This document shows, one piece after another, positions 6,541-6,582 of a stretch of DNA of 6,582 bases. A model generated the notes under the pieces. That model had not been told where the DNA came from. It saw nothing but the letters and a program-made list of their open reading frames with translations, and searched no databases. The stretch covers positions 1 through 6,582 of the forward strand of contig JALSIL010000022.1 of NCBI GenBank assembly GCA_026990095.1. The letters run 5' to 3'. Both the position numbers and the translations under genes were made by a program. The DNA comes from Lysobacterales bacterium (GTDB lineage Bacteria; Pseudomonadota; Gammaproteobacteria; Xanthomonadales; Marinicellaceae). The stretch's first letter is position 1; each line of letters starts with the position of its first letter.

Positions 6541-6558
6541 TGTCAGTTAAATCTGACA
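6541..6558. repeat. short hairpin TGTCAG/CTGACA
   Basis: TGTCAG (6541-6546) and CTGACA (6553-6558) are perfect 6-bp arms around TTAAAT. The hairpin ends 4 bases before an ATG at 6563 whose frame runs off the window. It could be an operator or a leader hairpin if that ATG starts a gene, but this is not established. Confidence 0.4.
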
Positions 6559-6582
6559 ATCCATGAAATGGGCAAAAAGCTC

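Larger units (their letters stand above)
6253..6582. other. gene-free region with inverted repeats
   Basis: These 330 bases to the window edge hold no credible coding frame: all three minus-strand frames from the edge stop within about 60 bases, and plus-strand frames are short. The first 200 bases are AT-rich and plain, apart from a 9-bp inverted repeat, ATTAGCAAT (6267-6275) and ATTGCTAAT (6456-6464), close to chance level at this spacing. The last 117 bases are denser in inverted repeats, listed separately. The region may be the leader of a gene beyond the edge, a small RNA, or a remnant or end of a mobile element. Confidence 0.5.

Noticed and set aside
6563..6582. ATG at 6563 as the start of a new gene running off the window
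   Set aside because: Only six codons are visible, there is no ribosome binding site, and the protein cannot be judged.
6466..6582. Retron non-coding RNA (inverted ends plus short hairpins)
   Set aside because: The ends resemble a1/a2 arms only superficially; no long msd-like hairpin, no convincing branch-site context and no reverse transcriptase gene is visible.

Overview
The window is AT-rich (roughly 40% G+C by eye) and reads as ordinary chromosome of a Gram-negative bacterium. A Dcp-type M3 peptidase, a DUF5916 outer-membrane barrel protein and an exported protein with an IPTL/PEP-CTERM-like tail together point to a gammaproteobacterium, perhaps a marine one such as Marinicella or a relative. 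The genus is a guess from protein flavour only. No rRNA, tRNA, CRISPR array, transposase or phage gene is visible.

Layout. (1) Positions 2-1558, plus strand: the C-terminal three quarters of an M3 zinc peptidase (Dcp-like), cut by the left window edge. (2) Positions 1568-2806, minus strand, convergent with the peptidase across 9 bases: a transporter of the SLC1/DAACS fold whose sodium-site and carboxylate-recognition motifs are largely replaced. (3) Positions 2807-2994: a divergent promoter region. (4) Positions 2995-5208, plus strand: a 737-residue protein with a CBM9-like N-terminal domain and a DUF5916 beta-barrel. It has no Shine-Dalgarno sequence and may be translated from a leaderless message. 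(5) Positions 5321-6199, plus strand: a 292-residue exported protein with a C-terminal sorting signal. It has its own near-consensus promoter, a strong ribosome binding site and a clear intrinsic terminator at 6217-6252. (6) Positions 6253-6582: 330 bases without a gene, containing nested inverted repeats near the right edge.

The four genes do not form one operon: each of the three complete genes has its own leader. A loose common theme is the cell envelope and uptake of small organic nitrogen or carbon compounds (peptide cleavage, amino-acid or carboxylate uptake, an outer-membrane protein, a surface-anchored protein), but nothing in the sequence ties them into one pathway. The most notable observations are the altered ion-coupling residues of the transporter, the changed loop next to the third zinc ligand of the peptidase, the lysine- and cysteine-free CTERM protein, and the unexplained palindromic region at the right end. 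I see no convincing evidence for a wholly new multi-gene system.
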